Source: JARKPK01 sp964631235 (GTDB lineage: Bacteria > Planctomycetota > Planctomycetia > Pirellulales > Thermoguttaceae). From it: DNA of 64,000 bases. Below, in pieces: positions 1 through 7,746 of this stretch. Below the pieces are notes generated by a model. It did no database searches. It had not been told where the DNA came from and saw only the letters and a list, made by a program, of their open reading frames with translations. The stretch lies in contig CAZVZX010000023.1 of the NCBI GenBank assembly GCA_964631235.1, positions 15,808-79,807 of the forward strand, given 5' to 3'. The first letter of the stretch is position 1; each line of letters opens with the position of its first letter. A program made the position numbers and the translations under genes.

Positions 1-790
1 TGCGCAGCGGCTTCCTCATGCCGCTGCACGGCGCAACGGACACTGACTGCCGCCGTTCGGCCGCCTGTTTTTCATCCCGAGTCGTATCGGCCTGTTCTCC
101 ACCCCGATCACATCAGTCGATGGTAGCCCGTACAACAGTCGGTGGTACTCCGAGTTGCCAAGTATGCAAAGGCCGCCAGCGGCTGCCTAAGGCCTCCGAT
201 CTTCCGAACGACGACAGCCACATTAAAGATCGCGTTGGCCGCAAAGGGCATCGATGTGCCCGACTGACCACGTGACTAACAGCCGCTGCCCGACCGGCCA
301 AGCGACCAACTGCTGCCTTTCTTCAGCGTCCTCCAGTTGGGGGCCATCGCGCGAATGGACAAATCACCGGTGGTTTGATAATTTGAATCGGGGGAAAACT
401 GGGCAGTGAGCTGGCCGAACGCAAGGAGTTCGGCTGGTTGCGTGCGCGTAGTGGAGAAAACAGCTTGCATTTTCTTTTGTTTGGGTGAAAAATAGCGTCG
501 TTGAGCGTCTTTCTCGTTAATCAAACCGTTTTCTGCGTCACACAGCGCGAAACGCGTCGCTGTCTTGGCGGAAGAACGATCATTCCGTCGAGTAAAGGGA
601 CTACACTCGCCGTCTTCTCCACGAGGCGTTGGGCTACCGAACGCGCGACGACTTCGAAGCCGACCAAGACCCGGCTCGAGCGGCGTGAAAAAGGAACTTT
701 TTGGAGTCCGCCAGTCCTGGGCCATTGCGTAACAAATATCAAAGAGTCCTTGGTCCAAAAAACGGGGTTTACCCCATATGGAGGTAGCTG
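1..790. other. Left-edge spacer, no credible gene
   Basis: No reading frame here has a recognisable domain or a good ribosome binding site. A long minus-strand frame (276-908) is Arg/Ser-rich and overlaps the convincing start at 791. Two stretches resemble each other: around 326-350 and 693-720, both containing a CCAGT...GGG.CCAT.GCG pattern. Just before the next gene a GGGG/CCCC mini-hairpin (764-767/772-775) precedes the ribosome binding site. Confidence 0.5.
693..720 (+). repeat. Left arm of an imperfect inverted repeat
   Basis: This 28-base segment is nearly the reverse complement of 1145-1172; about 23 of 28 positions match by eye. The shared core is CCGCCAGTCCT. The two arms enclose the small gene at 791-1105, as the ends of a small mobile or MITE-like unit would. 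A weaker direct-orientation relative lies near 326-350. Confidence 0.5.
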
Positions 791-1105
791 ATGGTAGAAG
801 TTTTTCTGGTTTGTCCAGCGGATAGACTTTGGTCCGACTCCCTTGATGGCGACGCTGTTGACCGATTCGTCGAGACCAAAGGGCGAGTCCTTGGTTACAA
901 TGGGGCAAGTTTCCTTAGCACGATTGAGCACGGGCATATTCGGTTATGGCCCGCTCCACTCTATGCGGTAAGGACTCGGGAAGATGCTGATCGTCTCATC
1001 GAAGAACTCAGATCAGAGTTCCCAAACAAGAACTTCGTGGTGGAGCCCAGACAGTATCAGGACGCTGACCAAGTGGTGTGGCATTACGTCCGCCACCAAT
1101 TGTGA
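791..1105 (+). CDS. Hypothetical protein, 104 aa
   Basis: I do not recognise this protein. It is a compact soluble protein with no signal peptide, no membrane segment and no cysteine cluster beyond one Cys at residue 9. The middle (residues 39-57) is rich in His, Trp and Arg. A helical stretch follows (TREDADRLIEELRSEFPNK) and the C-terminus is rich in aromatic residues and His. The ATG is supported by a GGAGGT ribosome binding site at 780-785, five bases upstream, which is better than most sites in this window. The gene stands alone, flanked by the inverted repeat arms at 693-720 and 1145-1172, so it could be the cargo of a small element. Its composition resembles the neighbours. A function cannot be assigned. 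Confidence 0.6.
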   Translation: MVEVFLVCPADRLWSDSLDGDAVDRFVETKGRVLGYNGASFLSTIEHGHIRLWPAPLYAVRTREDADRLIEELRSEFPNKNFVVEPRQYQDADQVVWHYVRHQL

Positions 1106-1144
1106 TCTAAGAGCGGCGAACCAGCCGTAGCAACTTGCGATTCC

Positions 1145-1172
1145 CTAGGACTGGCGGGCTCCGAAAAGTCCC
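1145..1172 (-). repeat. Right arm of an imperfect inverted repeat
   Basis: This is the reverse-complement partner of 693-720, sharing AGGACTGGCGG and CTCC.AAAAGT. The pair spans about 480 bp. No flanking target duplication could be recognised. Confidence 0.5.
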
Positions 1173-1354
1173 GTTATCGTGCCGCTTGGGCCGGCTGTTT
1201 GTTCGGTTCTGTCGCCGGCGGGAAAAAGCGTCTGCAACTGCTGAGGGCATCTCCGGCTGAAATTTATCTGAACTTTCGCAGATATTCTGATGGATTGTGC
1301 TGTTAAGACGATTATTGAAACGGTTCGGGTTGGGTAACGTCCCGTTCTTGCCGG

Positions 1355-3121
1355 CTATTTCGCGGTTCGGATTCCCAATTCGCGGAGCTGCTTCGGATCG
1401 ACTTCGCTTGGCGCGCCGGTCATCAGGTCGGTGGCTCGCTGTGTTTTCGGGAAGGCAATGACATCGCGGATGTTGTCGAATCCGCCGAAGAGCATGACGA
1501 GCCGGTCGATTCCCAGAGCAATGCCGCCGTGCGGCGGAGCGCCGTACTGCAAGGCGTCAAGCAAGAATCCGAATCGTTCTTTGGCCTTCGCTTCGTCGAT
1601 GCCGAGCAGGCCGAACACTTGCTGCTGCAATTGCTGGTCGTGGATACGAATCGTACCGCCGCCCGCCTCGTAGCCGTTGATCACCAAGTCGTATGCCTGG
1701 GCGCGGCAGGCCTCGGGGTTGGTGGCCAGCAGTTCCCGATCTTGCGGCCGAGGAGCGGTGAAGGGATGATGCATCGCGGTCCAGCCTTGTTCCTCTTCGT
1801 CGTAGGCGAACATGGGGAACTCGACCACCCAAGAAAAATGCATTTGGCTTGGGTCGTAGAGCTTCAGCTCCGCCCCGAACCGCTTGCGCAGCGCATAGAG
1901 CGCTTTGCACGTAATTTCGAACTTATCGGCGACGAAGAGCAGCAGATCGCCCGGCTTGGCCGACATTCGCTCGGCGATTTGCCTGAGCGTTTCGGGCGCA
2001 AAATTTTTCGCCGACGGCGAGGCCAGTTGTCCATCGGACTCGACCTTGAACCACACCAACCCTTTCGCGCCGAAATTCTCGACGAGGAATTGAGTCAGCC
2101 CGTCGATGTCTTTTCGCGAGTAGTTCGGGGCAGCTCCCACGGCATTGATGCCCCGCACCCGCTGGCCCTGCCGGGCGGCCTCTTGAAACACGCGGAAGGA
2201 ACACTCTGCCGCCAGATCGGTTACGTCGATCAATTCCATCCCGAAGCGTAGGTCCGGGGCGTCGTGGCCGAAACGCTCCATCGCTTCGTCGTAAGTCATC
2301 CGCGGCAACGGCAGAGAGAGTTTTTGCCCCAGGAGTTCGCTTGCCAAGTGGGCCACCAACCCGTCGATGACGCCGATGATGTCGTCGGCCTCGACGAACG
2401 ACATTTCCAGGTCGAGCTGGGTGAATTCCGGCTGGCGATCGGCGCGCAAGTCTTCGTCGCGGAAGCAGCGCGCCACCTGGATGTAGCGGTCGAAACCGGC
2501 GACCATGAGAATCTGCTTGTACAACTGCGGCGATTGCGGCAGCGCGTAGAACGTTCCCTGCTGAATGCGGCTGGGCACCAAGTAGTCGCGGGCACCTTCC
2601 GGCGTGCTGCGGCCGAGCATCGGCGTTTCGACCTCGACGAAGTCGAGCCGGTCGAAGTAGTCGCGCATCAACTTGATCATCCGATGCCGCAACAACATGC
2701 TCCGCTGCATCACCGGCCGACGCAGATCGACATAACGATATTTCAAGCGGATGTCTTCGCCGGGCAAGTCGTCGGTGCTCGGCTGGAACGGGGGCGTGAG
2801 GCTCCGGTTGAGAATCTCCAGGCTCTCCGCCCGAACCTCGATCTCGCCGGTTGCGATCTTCGGGTTTTCGGTGCCTTGCGGCCGACGGGCCACCTTGCCG
2901 GTGACTTTCACTACGTACTCGCTGCGGAGCGACCGGGCGAGTTCTTGGCACGACGCGCCGCCCTCGGGCCCGAAAACCACTTGGGTCAGCCCGTACCGAT
3001 CGCGGAGATCGAGAAACAACACGCCGCGATGGTCGCGGTTGGCCTCGACCCAGCCGCAAAGGGTCACTGTTTTGCCGATGTCCGCAACGCTCAGTTGGCC
3101 GCACGTGTGAGTTCGCAACAA
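1355..3121 (-). CDS. aspS: Aspartate-tRNA ligase (AspRS)
   Basis: Charges tRNA-Asp with aspartate in the cytoplasm. The 588-residue length fits a bacterial-type AspRS: an N-terminal OB-fold anticodon-binding domain (about residues 1-105, containing VTLCGWVEANRDHRG), the class II catalytic core, and the bacterial GAD-type insertion in the middle. Class II motifs are visible. Motif 1 surrounds FVEVETPML, the aspartate-specific block follows at RDYLVPSR and QSPQLYKQILM, motif 2 is CFRDEDLRADRQPEFTQLD, and motif 3 is GIALGIDRLVMLFGG near the C-terminus. The start MLRTHTCGQL fits the family. It appears monocistronic, reading away from the DUF1080 gene. A copy of the dispersed intergenic repeat lies about 200 bases upstream on the same strand. 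Confidence 0.97.
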   Translation of the reverse strand: MLRTHTCGQLSVADIGKTVTLCGWVEANRDHRGVLFLDLRDRYGLTQVVFGPEGGASCQELARSLRSEYVVKVTGKVARRPQGTENPKIATGEIEVRAESLEILNRSLTPPFQPSTDDLPGEDIRLKYRYVDLRRPVMQRSMLLRHRMIKLMRDYFDRLDFVEVETPMLGRSTPEGARDYLVPSRIQQGTFYALPQSPQLYKQILMVAGFDRYIQVARCFRDEDLRADRQPEFTQLDLEMSFVEADDIIGVIDGLVAHLASELLGQKLSLPLPRMTYDEAMERFGHDAPDLRFGMELIDVTDLAAECSFRVFQEAARQGQRVRGINAVGAAPNYSRKDIDGLTQFLVENFGAKGLVWFKVESDGQLASPSAKNFAPETLRQIAERMSAKPGDLLLFVADKFEITCKALYALRKRFGAELKLYDPSQMHFSWVVEFPMFAYDEEEQGWTAMHHPFTAPRPQDRELLATNPEACRAQAYDLVINGYEAGGGTIRIHDQQLQQQVFGLLGIDEAKAKERFGFLLDALQYGAPPHGGIALGIDRLVMLFGGFDNIRDVIAFPKTQRATDLMTGAPSEVDPKQLRELGIRTAK

Positions 3122-3849
3122 GGCGAGATTCTCCCGAACAGGTGTCTATCTACAGAAAGAACAGAATGGCGCGTACGGAACGACATTCGCGGGAAGGGCA
3201 CGACACGGCGCCAAGGCGATTGGTGCCCGCAATCGTTGGCCCGAAGCAACGACCGCCTTCGACGCGACCAACCGTTCCGACCTGCCGAAACCGACTTGAA
3301 ACACAATCGAACCAAACATTCTAAATAAAACCGCGAGGCACGGGAAGCGGTTCAAACGCGAAGGGCGCGCAAGAGGGCCGCTTTGCCGCGCCGGCGACCG
3401 CTTCCGCGGAGGTGTGCAACGATTTCATCGGTCTTTCTTGCCGAGAGAGCCTTTGGTGCCGAGAGAACTCACTCGGCACAGCGGATGATTCCATCCTCCT
3501 GGCTTGCAAGAAACCAGGCGGCGTGCCCCGTCGGTTTGGGGGCATCTCGGGCGTACGCCGCTTTTGTTGCTCAATTGCTCGGTGGGACGATCGGACGGCT
3601 TCGGGCGCGCGCCGAACACGCCGCAGGCATCGCCGCTCGTGCGACTGCTGGTGAAGCGAGCAGCCCGCCGTCCCGGCATTGGCGGCTGCAATCGCTCGGG
3701 CCTGTTCGCGGCCGGATTTTGCGACTTGGCGCATGTCGGCCGCATGCATACGATAATCAAGTTGCCGCGCTGCCCGCCGCTTTTCGGCCGGCGGTGAGCG
3801 GCAAGGTTTTGACCTTGAAAATTCTTTTTGCATCGTGGGAGAGCAACGC
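3122..3849. other. Divergent spacer between aspS and the DUF1080 gene
   Basis: This 728-base spacer contains no believable gene on either strand; the open frames are Arg/Pro/Ser-rich shadows. It holds one copy of the dispersed intergenic repeat (3322-3420, minus). A GC-rich inverted repeat (CCGCCG...CGGCGG, about 3774-3796) lies some 50 bases before the DUF1080 gene. Confidence 0.6.
3322..3420 (-). repeat. Dispersed intergenic repeat, copy 1
   Basis: Read on the minus strand, this copy has the family signature: a degenerate CAATTGCG-like 5' part, GCGGAAGCGG and GCAAAGCGGCC in the middle, then GCGTTTGAACCGCTTCCCG and CTCGCGGTTTTATTT at the 3' end. AACCGC and GCGGTT can pair, and the T-rich tail makes it terminator-like. 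Confidence 0.6.
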
Positions 3850-4536
3850 ATGCGGACGTTAGGCACATCACTCGTTGCGGTTGTTGTGTTGAGTACCGTT
3901 GGCGCAGCGCAGGCCGCGGATCAACAGCCGGGCACCAAAGCCCTATTCAACGGCAAGAATCTCGACGGATGGTCGTACCACCTCGTCGATCCGAATGTAA
4001 AAATGGAAGACGTTTGGCGGGTGGAAGATGGGGTGCTGATTTGTAAAGGCGCCCCGTTGGGCTATCTGGTGACGAAAGATGCATTCAAGAATTTCTGCTT
4101 GGTGGTCGAATGGCGTTGGCCAACCGGGAAAGAAGCGGGCAATAGCGGTGTCCTGTTGCGGATCAGCGGCGAGCCGATCGGCTTTATGCCGCGCTGCGTC
4201 GAGGCTCAGTTGAAGCATGGCAGTGCGGGCGACATTTGGGCTTTCCGCGGCTTCTCACTCAAGGGGCCGGCCGATCGGCTTCGAAAGGTTGAAAACCACA
4301 AGGAACTGGGCAGCTTCGTCGGTGTCGGCAAATCGAAGAACGCCGAGAAGGAACAGGGGCAATGGAACCGGTATGAGATTAGGCTGGTCGGCGACAAGAT
4401 GACCGTGGATGTCAACGGCGAGCGACTCTCGGAGGCGAGCGGTCTTGATGTCGTCGCCGGTCCGATCGGCTTGCAGTCGGAAGGGGGCGAGATTCATTTC
4501 CGCAAGGTGGAATTGATTCCTCTCGACGCTCAATAG
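3850..4536 (+). CDS. Secreted DUF1080 (3-keto-disaccharide hydrolase-like) protein
   Basis: This is a concanavalin A-like jelly-roll protein of the DUF1080/3-keto-disaccharide hydrolase family, which is abundant in planctomycetes and linked to extracytoplasmic sugar processing. The ATG at 3850 is preceded by GGAGAG (3837-3842) and opens a 228-residue protein. Its signal peptide (residues 1-20, MRTLGTSLVAVVVLSTVGAA) has a cleavage-like AQAA site. The family opening FNGKNLDGWSYH follows, then VWRVEDGVLICKG, FVVEWRW-like strands (FCLVVEWRWPTGKEAGNSGVLLRI) and the C-terminal GPIGLQSEGGEIHFRKVEL block that typifies DUF1080. It is probably periplasmic. It has no close partner gene. The exact substrate cannot be read from sequence. 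Confidence 0.9.
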   Translation: MRTLGTSLVAVVVLSTVGAAQAADQQPGTKALFNGKNLDGWSYHLVDPNVKMEDVWRVEDGVLICKGAPLGYLVTKDAFKNFCLVVEWRWPTGKEAGNSGVLLRISGEPIGFMPRCVEAQLKHGSAGDIWAFRGFSLKGPADRLRKVENHKELGSFVGVGKSKNAEKEQGQWNRYEIRLVGDKMTVDVNGERLSEASGLDVVAGPIGLQSEGGEIHFRKVELIPLDAQ

Positions 4537-4700
4537 GCGCGGCACGCGACGCTGTTGACCGATCGGCTGTTCAGGTCGCCTGCGACGCGGGAGCCTCCGC
4601 TTCGGCGGGAAGTTCTTCGCGCGGGCGGGGCAATCGATCGGTGCTCCGGCCGGATTGTTTGGTTTCTGTTCACGCTATGGCGGATCGTCGTGCGAACGGT

Positions 4701-4706
4701 TAGAAT
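4701..4706 (+). promoter_or_regulatory. Possible -10 box for the HNH gene
   Basis: TAGAAT (five of six matches to TATAAT) lies about 60 bases before the GTG start at 4769. No convincing -35 is visible. The same TTAGAAT string precedes actA. Confidence 0.3.
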
Positions 4707-4768
4707 GGAGCTGCCTGGGGAAGCCTTTCCCTGCGTCCATTCCGTATCCTCTAAGTGAGGGGCGAGCC

Positions 4769-5482
4769 GTGCCCGCGGGCCGTGTTTCGGAAGTCGGCGG
4801 TCCATCTCGGATCGCAAAGTCCGCCGACGCAGTTGCGTCTGGCGAGACGGCGTCCGGGTCTCGCGCGTTGGAAGCGAGTGTTTTGGTCCTGAATCGGGGC
4901 TACGTCGCCGTGCGCGTGGTCAATGTGCGGCGGGCGTTTTGCCTGCTCTGTCGCGGATTGGCGGAGGTTGTCCACTGCGAAGACGGCCAGTTCGCCCAGT
5001 TCACCTTCGATGCCTGGCTCGACTGGTGCCAAAGCCGCCGCGCGTCGCGGGGCGCTAACGATGACTGGATTCGCGCGGTAACCTTCGAGATTCAGGCCCC
5101 GCGGATCATTCGGTTGTTGCGGTACGATCGGATTCCGCGCCAACAAATGCATTTGAGCCGGCGGAACGTGCTTGCCCGCGACGGTCATGTTTGCCAGTAT
5201 TGCGGCCGTCATTTTCCGACAAGCCAGTTGAGTATCGATCACGTGCTGCCGCGGAGTCGCGGGGGCCAAACGACGTGGGACAACGTGGTTTGCGCCTGCT
5301 TGGCCTGCAATGTGCGCAAAGGCGGTCGCACCCCTCAAGAAGCGCGAATGAAGCTTATTCGTCAGCCGGCCAAGCCGTCGCGAAATCCGGTTTTGGCCAT
5401 CAAACTGAACAACCCGAAGTACGTAAGCTGGCGACCGTGGCTCGAAGGGGTGAGCTGGGAATTGGGCGTGCGCGACGCATAA
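4769..5482 (+). CDS. HNH endonuclease family protein
   Basis: A 237-residue protein of the HNH nuclease family often found as a housekeeping single gene in planctomycetes and cyanobacteria. The N-terminal part holds the conserved VLVLNRGYVAVRVVNVRRAF block (residues 38-57). The C-terminal ββα-metal nuclease has CQYC (142-145), IDHVLPRSRGG with the catalytic Asp-His pair (157-158), an Asn at 172 and a second CxxC (177-180, followed by Asn). The paired CxxC motifs should bind a structural zinc. The GTG at 4769 was chosen because GTGAGGGG (4754-4761) sits at a good distance; an upstream in-frame ATG at 4655 would add a low-quality extension. No linked mobile or restriction genes are present, so it is more likely a cellular nuclease than part of a homing or defence element. 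Confidence 0.85.
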   Translation: MPAGRVSEVGGPSRIAKSADAVASGETASGSRALEASVLVLNRGYVAVRVVNVRRAFCLLCRGLAEVVHCEDGQFAQFTFDAWLDWCQSRRASRGANDDWIRAVTFEIQAPRIIRLLRYDRIPRQQMHLSRRNVLARDGHVCQYCGRHFPTSQLSIDHVLPRSRGGQTTWDNVVCACLACNVRKGGRTPQEARMKLIRQPAKPSRNPVLAIKLNNPKYVSWRPWLEGVSWELGVRDA

Positions 5483-5549
5483 CGGATCCGATCGGCGGCA
5501 GCCGGCGGACAGAAGCATACTTCTTCGCTCCCATGTAGCCGGACACGGC

Positions 5550-5636
5550 TGAGCGATCGGCCTCGGTTGCAACGACGCGGCCGATTGTGAGTAATTTGCG
5601 TTCGAACCGCGTTGAGTTCGTTCGCGGTTTTATTCG
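5550..5636 (+). repeat. Dispersed intergenic repeat, copy 2
   Basis: The 3' two-thirds of the family are clear: GCGGCCGATTGTGAG, then GCGTTCGAACCGCGTTGAG and TTCGCGGTTTTATT. GAACCGC pairs with GCGGTT around a roughly 13-base loop followed by TTTATT, a terminator-like end. The 5' third is poorly conserved. It ends about 130 bases before the SMP-30 gene. Confidence 0.55.
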
Positions 5637-5768
5637 GTTGTTCGTGCCCGCGCCACGCGACACGTGCGTCTTCTGTTTTTCGTTCCTGTCGCGACGTTTG
5701 GCCGGGATTGTATCACCAAGCAAAACCAAGCAGAAGCAGAACCAGGCAGAAAAGGACTCGCACGCATC

Positions 5769-6644
5769 ATGCGGGCAGAGCTTGTACTCGATGCTCAAGC
5801 GGTACTTGGGGAAGGCCCGCTTTGGAATTCCACGGAGAGTCGTCTGTACTGGGTCGATATCGATCCCGGGACGGTTCATGTTTTCGATCCGGCCACCGGC
5901 GAGGACCGAACCGCGGCTTTGGGGCGAATGATCGGTTGTGTGGCCTTTTGTGCTGGCGGCGGATTGCTGGCCGCCGGCGAAGGCGGCGTCTTTGAACTCG
6001 ACTCGCTCGAACAGCCGGCCCGATTGATCGCCAATCCGATCGCGGGCGATCCGCAATTGCGGTTCAACGACGGCAAGGTTGATCCTCAGGGCCGCTTCTG
6101 GGCAGGCACCTACCACATGGGGCGCGTTCCGCGGCAAGCGGCTCTCTACTGCCTCGGCACAGATCGATCGTTGCGGACCGTACTTGTCGGTCTGACGAAT
6201 AGCAATGGCCTCGGCTGGAGTCCGGACGGAACGGTCTTCTATCACATCGATACGCCCACCTTGGAAGTGTCGGCTTATGACTTCGACGGCGACACGGGCC
6301 GGATTTCCGGGCGCCGCTGCGCGGTGCGGTTTTCGGGCGACGACGGCCGACCCGACGGCATGGCCGTCGATGCCGAGGGGCAGTTGTGGATCGCCCACTT
6401 CGACGGCGGACGGGTATCGTGTTGGGATCCGCGTTTGGGCCGGCGGCGAGAAGTCATCGAGCTGCCCTGCAGCCGCGTTACTTCGTGTGCGTTCGGCGGC
6501 GCGAATCTTGACGAGCTGTATATCACGACAGCACGGAAGGGCCTCGACCAATCACGGCTCGCGGCCGAGCCGGGCGCCGGCGGGGTGTTTGTCGCACGGC
6601 CCGGGGTTCGAGGACTGCCGTGTTCCTTTTTCGGCGGTCGATGA
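5769..6644 (+). CDS. SMP-30/gluconolactonase family protein
   Basis: A six-bladed beta-propeller of the SMP-30/gluconolactonase/LRE family. Members hydrolyse sugar lactones such as gluconolactone or xylonolactone using a divalent metal. The 291-residue protein carries the family landmarks: LGEGPLWNS (metal-ligand Glu) at the N-terminus, LYWVDI, FNDGKVDPQGRFWAGTYH in the middle (Asn and Asp metal/substrate residues), SNGLGWSPDG, and PDGMAVDAEGQLWIAHFDGG near the C-terminus. There is no signal peptide, so it should act in the cytoplasm. The ATG at 5769 is preceded by AAAAGGA. A longer frame to 5664 lacks homology-like sequence. It stands alone; the exact lactone is unknown. Confidence 0.9.
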   Translation: MRAELVLDAQAVLGEGPLWNSTESRLYWVDIDPGTVHVFDPATGEDRTAALGRMIGCVAFCAGGGLLAAGEGGVFELDSLEQPARLIANPIAGDPQLRFNDGKVDPQGRFWAGTYHMGRVPRQAALYCLGTDRSLRTVLVGLTNSNGLGWSPDGTVFYHIDTPTLEVSAYDFDGDTGRISGRRCAVRFSGDDGRPDGMAVDAEGQLWIAHFDGGRVSCWDPRLGRRREVIELPCSRVTSCAFGGANLDELYITTARKGLDQSRLAAEPGAGGVFVARPGVRGLPCSFFGGR

Positions 6645-6996
6645 GTCAAAGTGTGCATTGCCGACGAGGCCGAGCGTGTCTTGTCGCGATTGCGTGCGAG
6701 GATATGGCACACGCCGCTTGTTGCCCGATCGGCAGACCTTGCCCAGTCCGAAGGGTTTTCGTCGCGGCGACGATGCTGCATCAACAATCGCTTTTTCGGG
6801 ATTCCTTTTCATCGACTGAATCGGTGCGAAGGGGGCGATCCATTCGCTGCAATCGCATGCGAAATCGGAGGGAATAGAAACGACTTCGTGATTTTATTGG
6901 GCTCTTTTCGCGTTCCTTCGAGCGACAGCCGAAGAAAATAGAAGTTTGCCGCAGCGGAGTATTGCAGTTGTTTTTTTGCCTGTTAGAATTGCGGCC
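6645..6996. other. Spacer before the respiratory cluster
   Basis: No credible gene is present. The only notable element is the promoter-like sequence immediately before actA. Confidence 0.5.
6981..6989 (+). promoter_or_regulatory. Extended -10 promoter directly before actA
   Basis: TGTTAGAAT forms an extended -10 (TGn plus TAGAAT, five of six to consensus). TTGCAG 16 bases upstream is a weak -35. The box ends only seven bases before the actA ATG at 6997. Transcription from here would give an almost leaderless mRNA, in agreement with the lack of a Shine-Dalgarno sequence. Confidence 0.4.
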
Positions 6997-7653
6997 ATGT
7001 CGATCAGCGAACCTCTTTTCCCCCGCTGGATAGATCGTCTTCGTCCGCTGGCCGGCGCCGCGTTGGTGCTGGTGCCCACCTATCTGTTGGCGATGGCCTA
7101 CTACGCGGGATCACCCACGACGACTGACGTGGGCTATTCTCCCAAACAACCCCTGCCGTTCAGCCACATGCAGCATGCGGGCGACTTGGGGATCGATTGC
7201 CGCTACTGCCACACGACGGTCGGCTCGGCTGCTTTCGCGGCCGTTCCGCCGACACAAACGTGTATGAACTGTCACGAGCGGATCGCGGTGGACAGCGACA
7301 AGCTGGTATTGGTTCGCGAGAGCGCGGCCTCCGGCAAACCGATTCGCTGGGTGAAAGTTCATGATTTGCCCGACTACGCCTACTTCGATCACAGCGCCCA
7401 CGTGGCCCGCGGCGTTGGCTGCGCGTCGTGCCACGGGCGAATCGATACGATGGAGCAGGTGACGCAGGTTGAGCGGTTGAGCATGGGTTGGTGCTTGGAG
7501 TGCCACCGGAATCCCGAGCCGCACTTGCGGCCACTCGATGCGGTAACCGTCATGGATTATCAGCCCGCGGAGCCGCAGGAGATCCTCGGGCCGCGGCTTC
7601 GGGCTCAGCGGAATATCAATCCGCCGGTCGATTGCTCGGGGTGCCATCGGTAG
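6997..7653 (+). CDS. actA: Alternative complex III subunit A, pentaheme cytochrome c
   Basis: ActA is the periplasmic multiheme subunit of alternative complex III, the quinol:electron acceptor oxidoreductase that replaces cytochrome bc1. The 218-residue protein has one N-terminal membrane anchor (about residues 18-36). Five CxxCH heme-binding motifs lie at 68-72, 89-93, 142-146, 166-170 and 213-217, the number expected for ActA. Several free His residues (57, 60, 132, 135) are candidates for distal heme ligands. The ATG at 6997 directly follows an extended -10 box and has no clear ribosome binding site. It is the first gene of the respiratory cluster and should pass electrons to the monoheme domain of the ActDE fusion or to the caa3 oxidase encoded downstream. 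Confidence 0.93.
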   Translation: MSISEPLFPRWIDRLRPLAGAALVLVPTYLLAMAYYAGSPTTTDVGYSPKQPLPFSHMQHAGDLGIDCRYCHTTVGSAAFAAVPPTQTCMNCHERIAVDSDKLVLVRESAASGKPIRWVKVHDLPDYAYFDHSAHVARGVGCASCHGRIDTMEQVTQVERLSMGWCLECHRNPEPHLRPLDAVTVMDYQPAEPQEILGPRLRAQRNINPPVDCSGCHR

Positions 7654-7746
7654 CGCCATCGTTGTGCGTGACAGGCGGGGTGGAAACGGTCGGCGACTCG
7701 GCGGCTCAACAAGCGAACCGGATTGATTCGAAGCGGAAACGACAAC

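Noticed and set aside
276..908. A 210-aa minus-strand frame at the left end
   Set aside because: Low-complexity, basic composition; no ribosome binding site; overlaps the start of the better-supported gene at 791. Its two similar motifs reflect the DNA repeat, not a protein repeat.
2264..3328. A long plus-strand frame opposite aspS
   Set aside because: It is the antisense shadow of a GC-rich conserved gene, with no domain features of its own.
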